A stretch of 60,496 nt of DNA from Bradyrhizobium jicamae (GTDB lineage Bacteria > Pseudomonadota > Alphaproteobacteria > Rhizobiales > Xanthobacteraceae). This document shows, one piece after another, positions 31,383-40,378 of the stretch. Location: positions 1 to 60,496 of the forward strand of contig NZ_JAFCKQ010000049.1 of the NCBI RefSeq assembly GCF_018130215.1, given 5' to 3'. Every line of letters starts with the position of its first letter. Position 1 is the first letter of the stretch. The notes beneath the pieces were generated by a model. It was not told the origin of the DNA, searched no databases, and saw only the letters and a program-made list of their open reading frames with translations. The position numbers and the translations under genes were made by a program.

Positions 31383-32094
31383 CGCGGCGCTGTTGTCGAT
31401 CGACGGGCTCTGTGTTGCCTACGACGGGTCGAATGCCCTGAACGGCGTCTCCCTGCAGATCCACAGGGGCGAGCTGATCTGTGTCGTGGGTGCCAATGGC
31501 GCCGGAAAGACCTCGCTGATCCGGTCGATCTCGGGCATAGTTCCGTCTTCGAGTGGTGTTGTGAAGATGAACGGCGTCGATATTACGGGCATGCCGCCGT
31601 GGGAGATCTGCGAGCGCGGTATTGCGCAGGTCGCCGAAGGCCGACAGATTTTTGGAGGCCTTTCCGTCGAGGACAATCTGCTGCTGGGGGGATCGCTCAA
31701 GCGCGCGAAGGCCGGCCAGCTCGAAACCCTCGAATTCGTCTATCGGCTATTTGCGAGGCTTCGAGAGCGCCGGCGGCAGCTTGCCGGGACCTTGTCCGGC
31801 GGCGAGCAGCAGATGGTGGCCATCGGACGCGCCATCATGTCGAAGCCCGAAATCGTCATGTTCGACGAGCCGTCCATCGGGTTGTCGCCCGCCCTGACGG
31901 ATGTGATGTTCGGCGTGGTGAAGCGCTTGCACGAGGAGGGGATCACGGTGCTGCTGGTTGAGCAGAATGTCGCGAAATCCCTCGCGTTGAGCAATCGTGG
32001 CTATGTCCTGGAGAACGGCTCAATCGTTCTCCATGGATCAAGCGGTGAATTGCTGAGCAACCCCGAGGTTCAGCGCGCATATCTCGGAATGTAA
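31375..32094 (+). CDS. livF: Branched-chain-type ABC transporter ATP-binding protein (LivF)
   Basis: 239 residues. Walker A GANGAGKTS, LivF hallmark ERGIAQVAEGRQIFGGLSVE, signature LSGGEQQMVAIGRAIMSKPE, Walker B IVMFDEPSIGLSPAL and switch His region LLVEQNVAKSLALS. Complete motifs. Last of four overlapping transporter genes; the enoyl-CoA hydratase gene follows after 204 bp. Confidence 0.94.
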   Translation: MLDAALLSIDGLCVAYDGSNALNGVSLQIHRGELICVVGANGAGKTSLIRSISGIVPSSSGVVKMNGVDITGMPPWEICERGIAQVAEGRQIFGGLSVEDNLLLGGSLKRAKAGQLETLEFVYRLFARLRERRRQLAGTLSGGEQQMVAIGRAIMSKPEIVMFDEPSIGLSPALTDVMFGVVKRLHEEGITVLLVEQNVAKSLALSNRGYVLENGSIVLHGSSGELLSNPEVQRAYLGM

Positions 32095-32298
32095 CGGCCT
32101 TTGCCGTTATCGCGGCGGTCTGCGGGTGAGGGAGGTTCTGCTTCGCCCAGCTGATCTGCTTTGGGGGTGACGGGCACCGGAGCTCTCGAGCACGGAATGC
32201 TGCGATATCGCGCTCCGGCGGCAATTTGTGTCGCCGCGGGCGGAAAGGGAAGCGCTGTATGGCAACCAATTCCGAGGCGCGTCGCATAGGCTCTTGCT

Positions 32299-33066
32299 AT
32301 GGACAACGACGATAGCCTTCTGGTCGAGCGCGACCTCGACATAGTCACGATGACCATGAACAGGCCGCCGGCAAATGCCCTGAACAACGGGCTGGTCAGG
32401 CGTTTGCTGGACGCCATTCGTGCACTCTCCGCGCAAGCATCGCCACCAGGCGTCGTCTTGACCGGCGGTGGCGATCGCTTCTTCAGCGCGGGTGGCGATA
32501 TCAAGGAAGTGGCCGGCCTCGAGATATCGAGGCCCCGCATGCGAGATTTCCATGGGCTTTTGTGCGAGATGGACCGATATCCGGGCCCGCTCGTGTGCGC
32601 GGTCCGCGGGTACGCGGTCGGAGGCGCGTTGGAATTTCTCCTTCACGCCGATTATGTCGTCGCGGATCGCGCGTGCATGGTCGGGTTTCCGGAAATAAAC
32701 CACGGCCTCCTGCCTGCGGCCAAGGGAATGCGGCAGGCAGTCCGGAAGCTCGGACTTCGGGAAGCGCAGGCCCTGCTCTATTGGGGAGAGTTGTGCGACG
32801 CCCGGAAGGCGCTCGAAATCGGCGCGATCAACGAGATCGCGGCTGGTGCGGATGTAATGTCCCGTGCCGTGGAGGTATGCAGGCATCTTCGTGGCAAGGA
32901 CCAAAAGCTGTTCGTGGCGATCAAGCGCTCGTTGAACTTGACGGGACAGATGGATGACGCTTCCCTCGAAGCGGTGACGATAGAGGATCTCGGTGCCTAT
33001 TTGACCGAGAGTAGTTCGGCGGACGCCCGTGCCCGCTTCCTGTCGAAGAATTCAAGGAAGACATGA
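32299..33066 (+). CDS. Enoyl-CoA hydratase/isomerase family
   Basis: 255 residues. Crotonase fold with oxyanion segment FFSAGGDIKEVAG and core VRGYAVGGALEFLLHADYVV, CMVGFPEINHGLLPAAKGMR. The two positions usually occupied by catalytic Glu both carry Glu (ALEFL and FPEIN), but the usual PGAGGTQR loop is PAAKGMRQ. Its stop lies directly before the start of the creatininase gene. Probably an acyl-CoA hydratase or isomerase of the operon's pathway. Confidence 0.9.
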   Translation: MDNDDSLLVERDLDIVTMTMNRPPANALNNGLVRRLLDAIRALSAQASPPGVVLTGGGDRFFSAGGDIKEVAGLEISRPRMRDFHGLLCEMDRYPGPLVCAVRGYAVGGALEFLLHADYVVADRACMVGFPEINHGLLPAAKGMRQAVRKLGLREAQALLYWGELCDARKALEIGAINEIAAGADVMSRAVEVCRHLRGKDQKLFVAIKRSLNLTGQMDDASLEAVTIEDLGAYLTESSSADARARFLSKNSRKT

Positions 33067-33834
33067 ATGGCCGAGTCGGCATCCCCTGAAGAAGTTCGCC
33101 TGGAACTCATGAGCTTCGAGGAAGTGTCGACCGCCTTGGCGCAGGGATATTTGACGGTACTGATACCGTGCGGGGCAATCGAGCAGCATGGACCGCATCT
33201 TCCGCTCTGTATGGATGCCGATCACGCGGATGCGCTCGCGGCAAAAGTGGCGCGGCATCTCGGCAGGACCCTAATCGCTCCCACGATCAGGGTCGGCTGT
33301 TCCGCCCACCATCTTGCCCTGTCAGGCACGATCTCCCTTCGACCGGAGACTTTTGAAGCAATCTGTCTCGACTACTGCACGAGTCTCGCGCGGCATGGCT
33401 TCAGGCGGATTCTGCTGTTCTCCGGTCATATCGGAAACTTCCCCGTCTTGCGCGACATGCTTCCTCGGCTGAGGCACGGAGTTTCGCCGGAGGTTGAGAT
33501 CGACGCGTTCTGCGATTCAATTACCTGGATCGACAGGTGGCGAAATGCCGTCAGAGATGCCGGGGGCGACCCCAATGCGGTCGGTGGCCATGCCGACATT
33601 GCCGAGACGTCCCTGATGATGCGACTCCGCCCCGAAAGCGTGCGGCTGGATCGGTTTGAAGTCGGGCACTTGGGCGCTCTATCCGAAGAGCAGCTTGAGT
33701 TGATGTGGAAGCGCGGGATCCAGTCCGTCACGCGCAACGGCATTATTGGTGATCCGCATGGATCGACCGCAGAGATCGGCGAGCGGTGCCTCGCGGCAGT
33801 AGCGGACCTTCTGGCCGCCTCGTTCGGCAAATAA
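33067..33834 (+). CDS. Creatininase-family amidohydrolase
   Basis: 255 residues. Metal-binding motif PCGAIEQHGPHLPLCMDADH (Glu, His, Asp ligands), CSAHHLALSGTISLRPETFE, and FSGHIGNFPVLRDM, where creatininases have GHGGN. GGHADIAETSLMM supplies the further Glu. The family opens cyclic amides or acts as peptide/formamide hydrolases. It directly follows the crotonase gene with no gap. The role may be ring or amide opening of a nitrogen-containing substrate, by inference from context. Confidence 0.88.
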   Translation: MAESASPEEVRLELMSFEEVSTALAQGYLTVLIPCGAIEQHGPHLPLCMDADHADALAAKVARHLGRTLIAPTIRVGCSAHHLALSGTISLRPETFEAICLDYCTSLARHGFRRILLFSGHIGNFPVLRDMLPRLRHGVSPEVEIDAFCDSITWIDRWRNAVRDAGGDPNAVGGHADIAETSLMMRLRPESVRLDRFEVGHLGALSEEQLELMWKRGIQSVTRNGIIGDPHGSTAEIGERCLAAVADLLAASFGK

Positions 33835-34030
33835 AGCGACCCGGTTTCATCTCCTCCGTCCCGTCAGGTGCGCGAAGCTGCAAGCGCGCGCTGGTCAGCG
33901 ACCGGATGTGATGCGCCCGCCGACAGCACAAAATGTGGAAAGTCGTGCGGGCATGCCCAGCATTCGGACGAAAATGTTGCCGCTCCTGTGAGACGCTCGG
34001 CCATCTCGAATTTCCCAGAGGACTTAGAAG

Positions 34031-35161
34031 ATGGCACTTTCGTTCGGTTTCTGGTCGGAGCAGGAAACCCAGGTCGGGCAGAGCTACGCGCGCCGGCTTC
34101 ATGAACTGGTTGACGAGGTGCGCCTCGCGGAGAAGATGGGGTTCGACTGCGTCGCGCTTTCGGAGCAACACGTGGCGCTCGGCGGCATCTCGAGTTCCGC
34201 TCCCGAAGTGGTGTACGGCTATCTTGCCGCGGTGACGTCGCGCGTGAAGCTGCGATCAGCGGTCACCCTGATGCCGCAGAAGATCAATCATGCATTGCGC
34301 TCCGCGGAGCGGCTGGCCGTGACCGATATCCTGTCGCATGGCCGCATGGAGTTTTATGCCGGCCGCGCCAACACGACCATCGCGATGCGTGCCTTCAACG
34401 TCGATCCCAACGAGACGCTTGCCCAGATGGAAGAGGGCATCGCGCTGCTGAAGAAGTCGATGCGCGAAGACATCTTCACGTTTGAAGGCAAGTACTACCA
34501 GATCCCGCCGCGGATGCTCGTGCCGAAACCCTTGCAGAAGCCGCACCCGGTCATTGGCATCGCCGCTACCAGCGAGCGCAGTCACGGCTGGGCCGGATCC
34601 GAAGGCCTCGCCGTGATGAGCAATTCGATCTACCAGGGGTGGGAAGTCCAGGACAGGCTTCTCAATACGTATCGTCGCGCCTGGAAGCGTGACGAGCAGG
34701 GGCCACTCACGCGGCCCCGCGTCGGCCTTCCGCTGTTCTTCGGCATCGGCCCGACAGATCAGAAAGCGAAGGATGACTATGCCGAAGCGCTGATGCACTA
34801 CGCGAGGATCTCCACCGACGCCTATCCCCGCCTGGCGAAGCTTGCCGATGACTACGCGTACATGAACGAAAGCGTGCCGGCGATGGAGCGCGCGGGAAGA
34901 GACTGGGACTACCTGCTTAACCACTCGGCGACGACCGTTTGCGGGAGTCCCGACACCGTCATTCGCCAGATCGAGAAGTTCCAGGCGCTCGGAATTGACG
35001 AGGTGTTGCTCCATCTCGACTCGGTGAACCACGAGAAGATCATGGAAGCGATCGAAATGTGTGGTCGCTACATCATTCCGCACTTCAACGACAGGAACAA
35101 CGTCGTGCGACCGACGGACGACATTCTGGCGCAAATCCGCGCCATGCGGCCGCAGAAGTGA
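34031..35161 (+). CDS. Luciferase-like (LLM) flavin-dependent monooxygenase
   Basis: 376 residues with the bacterial-luciferase TIM-barrel pattern: FGFWSEQETQVGQSYARRLH, EKMGFDCVALSEQHVALGGI, SRVKLRSAVTLMPQKINHAL, RLAVTDILSHGRMEFYAGRA and IGIAATSERSHGWAGSEGLA. A late TTVCGSPDTVIRQIEKFQAL segment follows. Uses reduced FMN (or F420) to oxygenate a substrate. The flavin reductase at 28219 in the same operon is its likely electron source. The TCCCAGAGGACTTAGAAG leader has a GAGG site. Confidence 0.92.
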   Translation: MALSFGFWSEQETQVGQSYARRLHELVDEVRLAEKMGFDCVALSEQHVALGGISSSAPEVVYGYLAAVTSRVKLRSAVTLMPQKINHALRSAERLAVTDILSHGRMEFYAGRANTTIAMRAFNVDPNETLAQMEEGIALLKKSMREDIFTFEGKYYQIPPRMLVPKPLQKPHPVIGIAATSERSHGWAGSEGLAVMSNSIYQGWEVQDRLLNTYRRAWKRDEQGPLTRPRVGLPLFFGIGPTDQKAKDDYAEALMHYARISTDAYPRLAKLADDYAYMNESVPAMERAGRDWDYLLNHSATTVCGSPDTVIRQIEKFQALGIDEVLLHLDSVNHEKIMEAIEMCGRYIIPHFNDRNNVVRPTDDILAQIRAMRPQK

Positions 35162-35192
35162 ACGCATGGAAATACAGGAAACGGAGAATCCA

Positions 35193-35972
35193 ATGCCACA
35201 GCAAGGCTACAAATATCTGCTCGTCGAAAGGCGAGCGAGCGGCGTCGCCGTCGTTACGATGAACCGGCCCGAAAGTCTCAATGCCATCAATTGGGACATG
35301 CACGAGGAGCTTGAGCGGGTTTTCGTCGACCTGGATCACGACAAGGACGTCCGCGCGATCGTGCTGACCGGCGCGGGGCGCGGCTTCTGCTCGGGCGGCG
35401 ATCAGAAGTCGCTCGACAAGGGCCCGCTGCCGTCGCCGACGCGGAGTGGACGTCACCTGATCCGCAACATGCTCGAGGTAGAGGTGCCCGTCGTTGCTGC
35501 CGTCAACGGCGTTGCCGTCGGGCTCGGGGCGACGCTTGCGCTGTTTTGCGATGTCATCTTCGCAAATCCGACCGCGCGATTTGCCGATACGCATGTGACG
35601 GCGGGCGTGGTCGCGGGCGACGGCGGCGCCGTGATCTGGCCTCTGCTGATGGGGCCGGTTCGTGCGAAGCACTACCTCATGACGGGAGAGTTCATATCCG
35701 CGGAGAAGGCGGCCGCCATGGGCATGATCAATGAGGTCGTCTCCAACAGGGACGTCAAGGATGCCGCGATCGAATACGCCGAGTTGCTGGCAGACGGTCC
35801 CCGGGAATCGATCATCTGGACGAAGTACAGCGTCAACAAGATCATCAAGCAGTACGCGCATCTGGTGCTCGATACCTCGGCCGCGCTGGAGATGCTTACC
35901 TTCGCGTTGCCCGAGCGCCGCGAGGCTGTCGCCGCCTTCGCTGAGAAGCGGAAGCGCTTCGCGGAGCGGTAA
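35193..35972 (+). CDS. Crotonase-family protein lacking the usual catalytic glutamates
   Basis: 259 residues from ATG 35193 (GGAG 8 nt upstream). Family motifs: VAVVTMNRPESLNAINWDMH, TGAGRGFCSGGDQKSLDKGP and AVNGVAVGLGATLALFCDVI. In place of the two Glu of hydratases it has Ala/Thr (GLGATLAL) and Thr/His (FADTHVTAGVVAGDGG), so ordinary hydration is unlikely. It could act as an isomerase, dehalogenase-like hydrolase or C-C lyase. The acyl-CoA ligase starts 1 bp after the stop. Confidence 0.87.
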   Translation: MPQQGYKYLLVERRASGVAVVTMNRPESLNAINWDMHEELERVFVDLDHDKDVRAIVLTGAGRGFCSGGDQKSLDKGPLPSPTRSGRHLIRNMLEVEVPVVAAVNGVAVGLGATLALFCDVIFANPTARFADTHVTAGVVAGDGGAVIWPLLMGPVRAKHYLMTGEFISAEKAAAMGMINEVVSNRDVKDAAIEYAELLADGPRESIIWTKYSVNKIIKQYAHLVLDTSAALEMLTFALPERREAVAAFAEKRKRFAER

Positions 35973-35973
35973 G

Positions 35974-37845
35974 ATGGACGTCGAATCCTTGACGTCGGGA
36001 GCCCAACTCGTCGACGTGACCATTCCGCAACTCCTGAGCGCGCGAAGAGCCGAGCGGCCCGAGATGGTCGCATACAAGCAAAAGCGCCGCGGCGAATGGA
36101 TCGCCACGACTTGGCGGCAGTACTCGGATCAAGCGGCCAATCTGGCGGTCGCCCTGCGCAACGCGGGATTCAAGCGCGGTGATCGTGCGGCCATCATGGG
36201 GGACGTGTCCCAGGAATGGCTTCTCGCCGACATGGCGACGATCTGCGCCGGCGGGGTCATGGTCGGCGTGTACTTTACGTCCTCGCCGGAAGAAGTCGGC
36301 TATTACCTCAGGGATTCCGGCGCATCGTTCATCTTCGTCGGCAGTAAGCTTCAACTCGACATCGTCCTGGCGTCCGGCCAGGCCGATGGCTTGCGCAAGA
36401 TCATCGTGCTCGATCCGGAGTTGAGCGGAACCGGTGCGGCCGGCAACGTCGTCTCTCTCAAGACCTTTTGCGGGAAGACGTCGGTCGACGCCGATGTATT
36501 CCTTCGAACGCAGGTTGCAAAGGCAAAGGCGGGCGATCTGGTCAGCATCGGATACACATCCGGCACCACGGGCTTTCCGAAGGGCGCGATGCTGACCCAC
36601 CTGTCGTTGCTCGCCGGCGCGCACAGCGTGACGACATTCACCCCGAGGATGCGTTCCGACACGCATCGCCTCGTCGTGCACCTGCCGATGTCGCATACGG
36701 TCGCGCGCGCACAAGCAACGACGTTGCCTCTGCTCGCCCGGATGGTGCCGCATTTCGGCGAGACCAGCGCGGAGTTCGCCCAGACGATCAAGGAGGTGAG
36801 GCCGACCTACTTCACGGCGCCGCCGCGCTTCTATCAGCGATTTGCCACGCAAATCCTCAGCAGGGTCCACGCCGGATCGGCGAAACAGAAGCAGGACTAC
36901 CAGTTTGCGATGACGATCGCCCGCAAGGCGCTGGATGACCGCCAGGCCGGCGGCACGCCGGATCCCCTGATATCGGCTCTCTTTGCCGTGTGCCAGGACC
37001 AGATCTTCCATCCTCTGCTTGCCGAAGTCGGCTTTGAGGATCTCACGGTCTGCTATACGTCGTCGGCTGCGATGCCGTCAGAACTTATGTCGTTATGGCA
37101 GCTATGGGGGCTGCAGTTGAAGGAGTGCTACGGCCAGACGGAACTGGTCGGAGCCAACCTGGTCCAGATGGCGGAATGGCCGGAGGCCGGCACGGTCGGC
37201 GTGCCCGTGCGTGATGCCGCCTGGGAGACGGCGGTTCTCGAAGACGGCGAAATGATCGTCCGGGGACCGGGGCTCTTTGTCGGGTACTGGAACAAGCCGG
37301 AAGAGACCAAATCTGCGCTACGCGACGGTTGGCTCTACACTGGAGACATCGTGGACGTCGGCCCGACGGGCCTCTTCAAGCTGGTCGATCGGAAAAAGGA
37401 GATCATCAACACCTCCAATGGAAAATCCATCAGCCCGACGCAGATCGAAAACGAGATCCGGCACAGTCCGTTCATCTCCGAGGCTGCGGTGATCGGGGAA
37501 GGGAAGAAGTACCTCACTGCGTTGATCGAAGTTAATGCGATCGCGACGATGGAGTGGGCGAGATCGCGCGACCTTCGGATTGCGCAGTACTCCGATCTGG
37601 CGAACTCCGAAATCGTCGTCCGGATGATTGAAGGGGAGATCAGCAAGGCGAACAGCAAGCTGGCCAGAGCCGAGCAGATCAAGGCATTCCGGATACTGCC
37701 GGAAGAACTGACCCCCGAGAACGGCGTGATGACGCCGACCCGGAAGAAGCGCCGGAAGCAGATCATGGAGAGGTATCGGTCGTTGATCGATACGCTTTAT
37801 GACGAGAGTGAAGACAAGCTCGTCAAAGCTGAAATGAAGACGTGA
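35974..37845 (+). CDS. Long-chain/aryl acyl-CoA synthetase (AMP-binding)
   Basis: 623 residues of the ANL superfamily. P-loop YTSGTTGFPKGAMLTH, adenine motif YGQTELVGAN, LYTGDIVDVGPTGLFKLVDR with the hinge, and KKEIINTSNGKSISPTQIEN. The C-terminal lysine is in a TPTRKKRRK segment, in the position used by FadD15/long-chain type synthetases. Activates a carboxylic acid to its CoA thioester with ATP. It forms a tight unit with the crotonase gene upstream. Confidence 0.92.
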   Translation: MDVESLTSGAQLVDVTIPQLLSARRAERPEMVAYKQKRRGEWIATTWRQYSDQAANLAVALRNAGFKRGDRAAIMGDVSQEWLLADMATICAGGVMVGVYFTSSPEEVGYYLRDSGASFIFVGSKLQLDIVLASGQADGLRKIIVLDPELSGTGAAGNVVSLKTFCGKTSVDADVFLRTQVAKAKAGDLVSIGYTSGTTGFPKGAMLTHLSLLAGAHSVTTFTPRMRSDTHRLVVHLPMSHTVARAQATTLPLLARMVPHFGETSAEFAQTIKEVRPTYFTAPPRFYQRFATQILSRVHAGSAKQKQDYQFAMTIARKALDDRQAGGTPDPLISALFAVCQDQIFHPLLAEVGFEDLTVCYTSSAAMPSELMSLWQLWGLQLKECYGQTELVGANLVQMAEWPEAGTVGVPVRDAAWETAVLEDGEMIVRGPGLFVGYWNKPEETKSALRDGWLYTGDIVDVGPTGLFKLVDRKKEIINTSNGKSISPTQIENEIRHSPFISEAAVIGEGKKYLTALIEVNAIATMEWARSRDLRIAQYSDLANSEIVVRMIEGEISKANSKLARAEQIKAFRILPEELTPENGVMTPTRKKRRKQIMERYRSLIDTLYDESEDKLVKAEMKT

Positions 37846-38009
37846 GTTGGACGGCCGCGGTCGACTGCAAGGCGCACGCGCGACCGCCGCGTCGCGGGGG
37901 CCCGCGGGTGTGAACCCGTGCTCGCCGCACCGTCGTGTGTGCCATCACTGCCGAGCTTTCCAACGGCTCGCCAGCAAATTGTGTGTAGCCAACCCGAGGG
38001 GAACGTCAG

Positions 38010-39242
38010 ATGAGGAATCGCAATGGAACTGGCCTAACGCGCCGCGCACTGCTCGGCAGTAGCGTTGGCGCCGCCGTCGGGCTCGTATCGCGGCCGGTAA
38101 CGGCAGCCGTTCCCGGCAGGGTGCGGGTCGGTGCGATCAATCCGAGCAGCGGCGTTCTGGCGTTTCCGGGCCAGGCGTGCGTACGCGGCATCGACCTTGG
38201 CGCCAAGTTCGCAAGGGGGAAGTTCGGGATCGACATGGAAATCATTCACGCGGACACTCAAAGTAGACCGGAGAACGGGCGAATTGTCGCCGAGAACCTG
38301 ATCCGGCAGGGCTGCACGGTCCTCATCGGGGCCTGGGACTCGGGCGCGACCATATCTGCGCTGCAGGCCGCGGAAGCGGCAAAGGTTCCGATGGTGGTGC
38401 ATATCGCGAGCGCGACCCAGATCACGTCGCAGGGCTTCACCCAGGTGTTTCGCTACTATCCTACGTCGCTGACGGTCGTCAGGAAGTCCCTGCTTGAGCT
38501 GAAGGCGCTGTTGTCGTCGATCAAGGATGCGCCGACGAGTGTGGCCATCATGCATCTCAACAATACGATGGGGCAATCTACCGCGGCAAGCATCGATCAG
38601 GCCTGGAAGGAGGTCGATGTCGGCTTGAAGATCAGCCAGTACATTCCATACGACGAGAAGGCCAAGGATCTGTCGGTCGAAGTCGCCAAGGCGAAAGCCT
38701 CGGGAGCCGACGCGCTGGTATCGGTGACGCGCGTCAACGACGCCATCATGATCGTCCGTGAATGCGTCAAGCAGGGGTGGAATCCGAAAATGATCTTCTC
38801 CCCCAACTCAAATGGCGTACAGGACAAGGCGTATTACGACGCGCTGGGCAAATACGGTGACGGCGCGATCCTTTCGACGTTCTGGTACAATCCGAAGGCT
38901 CCCGACGCTGCGGCGATACTCAGGCAGTTTGCATCCGACTATCCAAACGATTGGCTTGATGCAAATTCCGGATGCGCGTTCGAGGCGGTGCAAATCGTTG
39001 CGGATGCCGTGAGCCGCGCGGGGTCTGCCGAATCTGCCGCCGTCCATGCCGCGCTCAAGGCTACCGACATGACGCCGATCCTGATGTCCAGCGGTAGAAT
39101 CAAGTTCGATGCCAATGGACAGAACATGGGAGGCGACGTCACTATCCTGCAAGGGCAGAACGGCAGGCCTCGGGCCATCGCGCCGCAAGCAGTGGCCGAA
39201 GCCGGGTTCCAATACCCGCTGGCTCCGTTCAATTCAAGGTAA
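38010..39242 (+). CDS. ABC transporter periplasmic binding protein (LivK type), Tat-exported
   Basis: 410 residues with a twin-arginine leader (TRRALLGSSVGAAVGLVSRP). Mature part RVRVGAINPSSGVLAFPGQA, VRGIDLGAKFARGKFGIDME, GCTVLIGAWDSGATISALQA and IVRECVKQGWNPKMIFSPN are the type I binding fold. It is the likely partner of LivHMGF (28776-32094) in the same direction. GGGGAACGTCAG precedes the start. Last gene of the operon, convergent with an AraC gene. Confidence 0.92.
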   Translation: MRNRNGTGLTRRALLGSSVGAAVGLVSRPVTAAVPGRVRVGAINPSSGVLAFPGQACVRGIDLGAKFARGKFGIDMEIIHADTQSRPENGRIVAENLIRQGCTVLIGAWDSGATISALQAAEAAKVPMVVHIASATQITSQGFTQVFRYYPTSLTVVRKSLLELKALLSSIKDAPTSVAIMHLNNTMGQSTAASIDQAWKEVDVGLKISQYIPYDEKAKDLSVEVAKAKASGADALVSVTRVNDAIMIVRECVKQGWNPKMIFSPNSNGVQDKAYYDALGKYGDGAILSTFWYNPKAPDAAAILRQFASDYPNDWLDANSGCAFEAVQIVADAVSRAGSAESAAVHAALKATDMTPILMSSGRIKFDANGQNMGGDVTILQGQNGRPRAIAPQAVAEAGFQYPLAPFNSR

Positions 39243-39303
39243 GGCAGCGCGGGCTGCGGCCTCGGCGGATAGCGCTGGGGCCGCAATCTTCCGGGCAAGG
39301 CCT

Positions 39304-40167
39304 CTATGCGGACGGCTCGCGAGCGACAAAGCCGGAACGCTCGGAGAGGAAACGGCGAGGACTCTTGCCCATTGTCTTCTTGAACATCGTGATGAAGGCG
39401 CTCGGCGTTTCATAGCCGAGATCGAGCGAGACGGCCTGGACCGAGGACCCGGTCGATAGTCGCTGGAGCGCAACCAAGATGTGAAGGCGCTGTCGCCAGC
39501 GTCCAAACGTCATTCCGGTTTCCTTGAACACGAGGCGGGCGAAGGTGCGCACGCTCATCGCATATCGGGCGGCCAATTCCTCGATCGTGCTGCGGTCGCC
39601 GGGATCGTTGAGCAGCGACGTCGCGAGATGCTGCAGCCGGCTGTCGGTGGAGATCGGCAGGTACATCTGCTCGGTGGACATCTGCACCAATTCGTCGAGC
39701 AGGACGCGCCCCAGCCGGCTGGTGGGGCCGTCAACCGGGTATAGCGGTGGAAACACGGCGAGCCGATGGATCAACTCGCGGACCAGCGACGAGATCGTGA
39801 AAGTGCAGCAGGTGTTGGGAAGCATGCTCGCCTGCGGGTCGATAAAGACAACATAGACCTTTCCGTTGTCCGAGACACAATTGCTGTGCATGACGCCGGC
39901 GGGGATCCACACGGCGCCTTGGGGAGGCACGATCCACAATCCGTTCGGCGATCGACACATGACCGATCCATGAGAGGCGACCACCAGCTGCCCCTTCTTG
40001 TGCGAGTGCAGCGGAAGCTCGTCGTTATCCTCACCCGTCTCGATGCAAAAGGAGACGATTGGCCGGTCGAATTGGTCCGGATCGACCGGATCGTAGTTGA
40101 TCCGAAGATCCGGCAGAACCATTCTGGCCAGGCCGTGGTCGACGTCGGAAATGGGGAACGTGTTCAT
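39304..40167 (-). CDS. AraC-family transcriptional regulator
   Basis: 287 residues from MNTFPISDVD. N-terminal cupin-like sensor (ELPLHSHKKGQLVVASHGSV, WIVPPQGAVWIPAGVMHSNC). C-terminal double HTH (STIEELAARYAMSVRTFARL, VFKETGMTFGRWRQRLHILV, AVSLDLGYETPSAFITMFKK). Cupin-AraC regulators sense small aromatic or acid effectors. It sits between two catabolic operons and may control either. Confidence 0.9.
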   Translation of the reverse strand: MNTFPISDVDHGLARMVLPDLRINYDPVDPDQFDRPIVSFCIETGEDNDELPLHSHKKGQLVVASHGSVMCRSPNGLWIVPPQGAVWIPAGVMHSNCVSDNGKVYVVFIDPQASMLPNTCCTFTISSLVRELIHRLAVFPPLYPVDGPTSRLGRVLLDELVQMSTEQMYLPISTDSRLQHLATSLLNDPGDRSTIEELAARYAMSVRTFARLVFKETGMTFGRWRQRLHILVALQRLSTGSSVQAVSLDLGYETPSAFITMFKKTMGKSPRRFLSERSGFVAREPSA

Positions 40168-40378
40168 CGAACTCGCTCGTGAGTGGTTCCAGTTCAAATT
40201 TTCCGGGCGGGCGATAGGCCTCGCGTCGCCTCCCATCGCTGATGATAGTTCGCGGAGCGATGTTCGTCACGGAAAAGTCGAGTACGGAACCGGGCGAGGA
40301 GCGGCGCCACACCTCCAAGCAGGGGCATGCTGACGTGCAGCTTTCTCTCGAAATTCCCTGTACTGCTTTAAAATCAGG

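Noticed and set aside
35896..37011. Minus-strand frame opposite the acyl-CoA synthetase
   Set aside because: Antisense of a gene with all ANL motifs; no own start signal.
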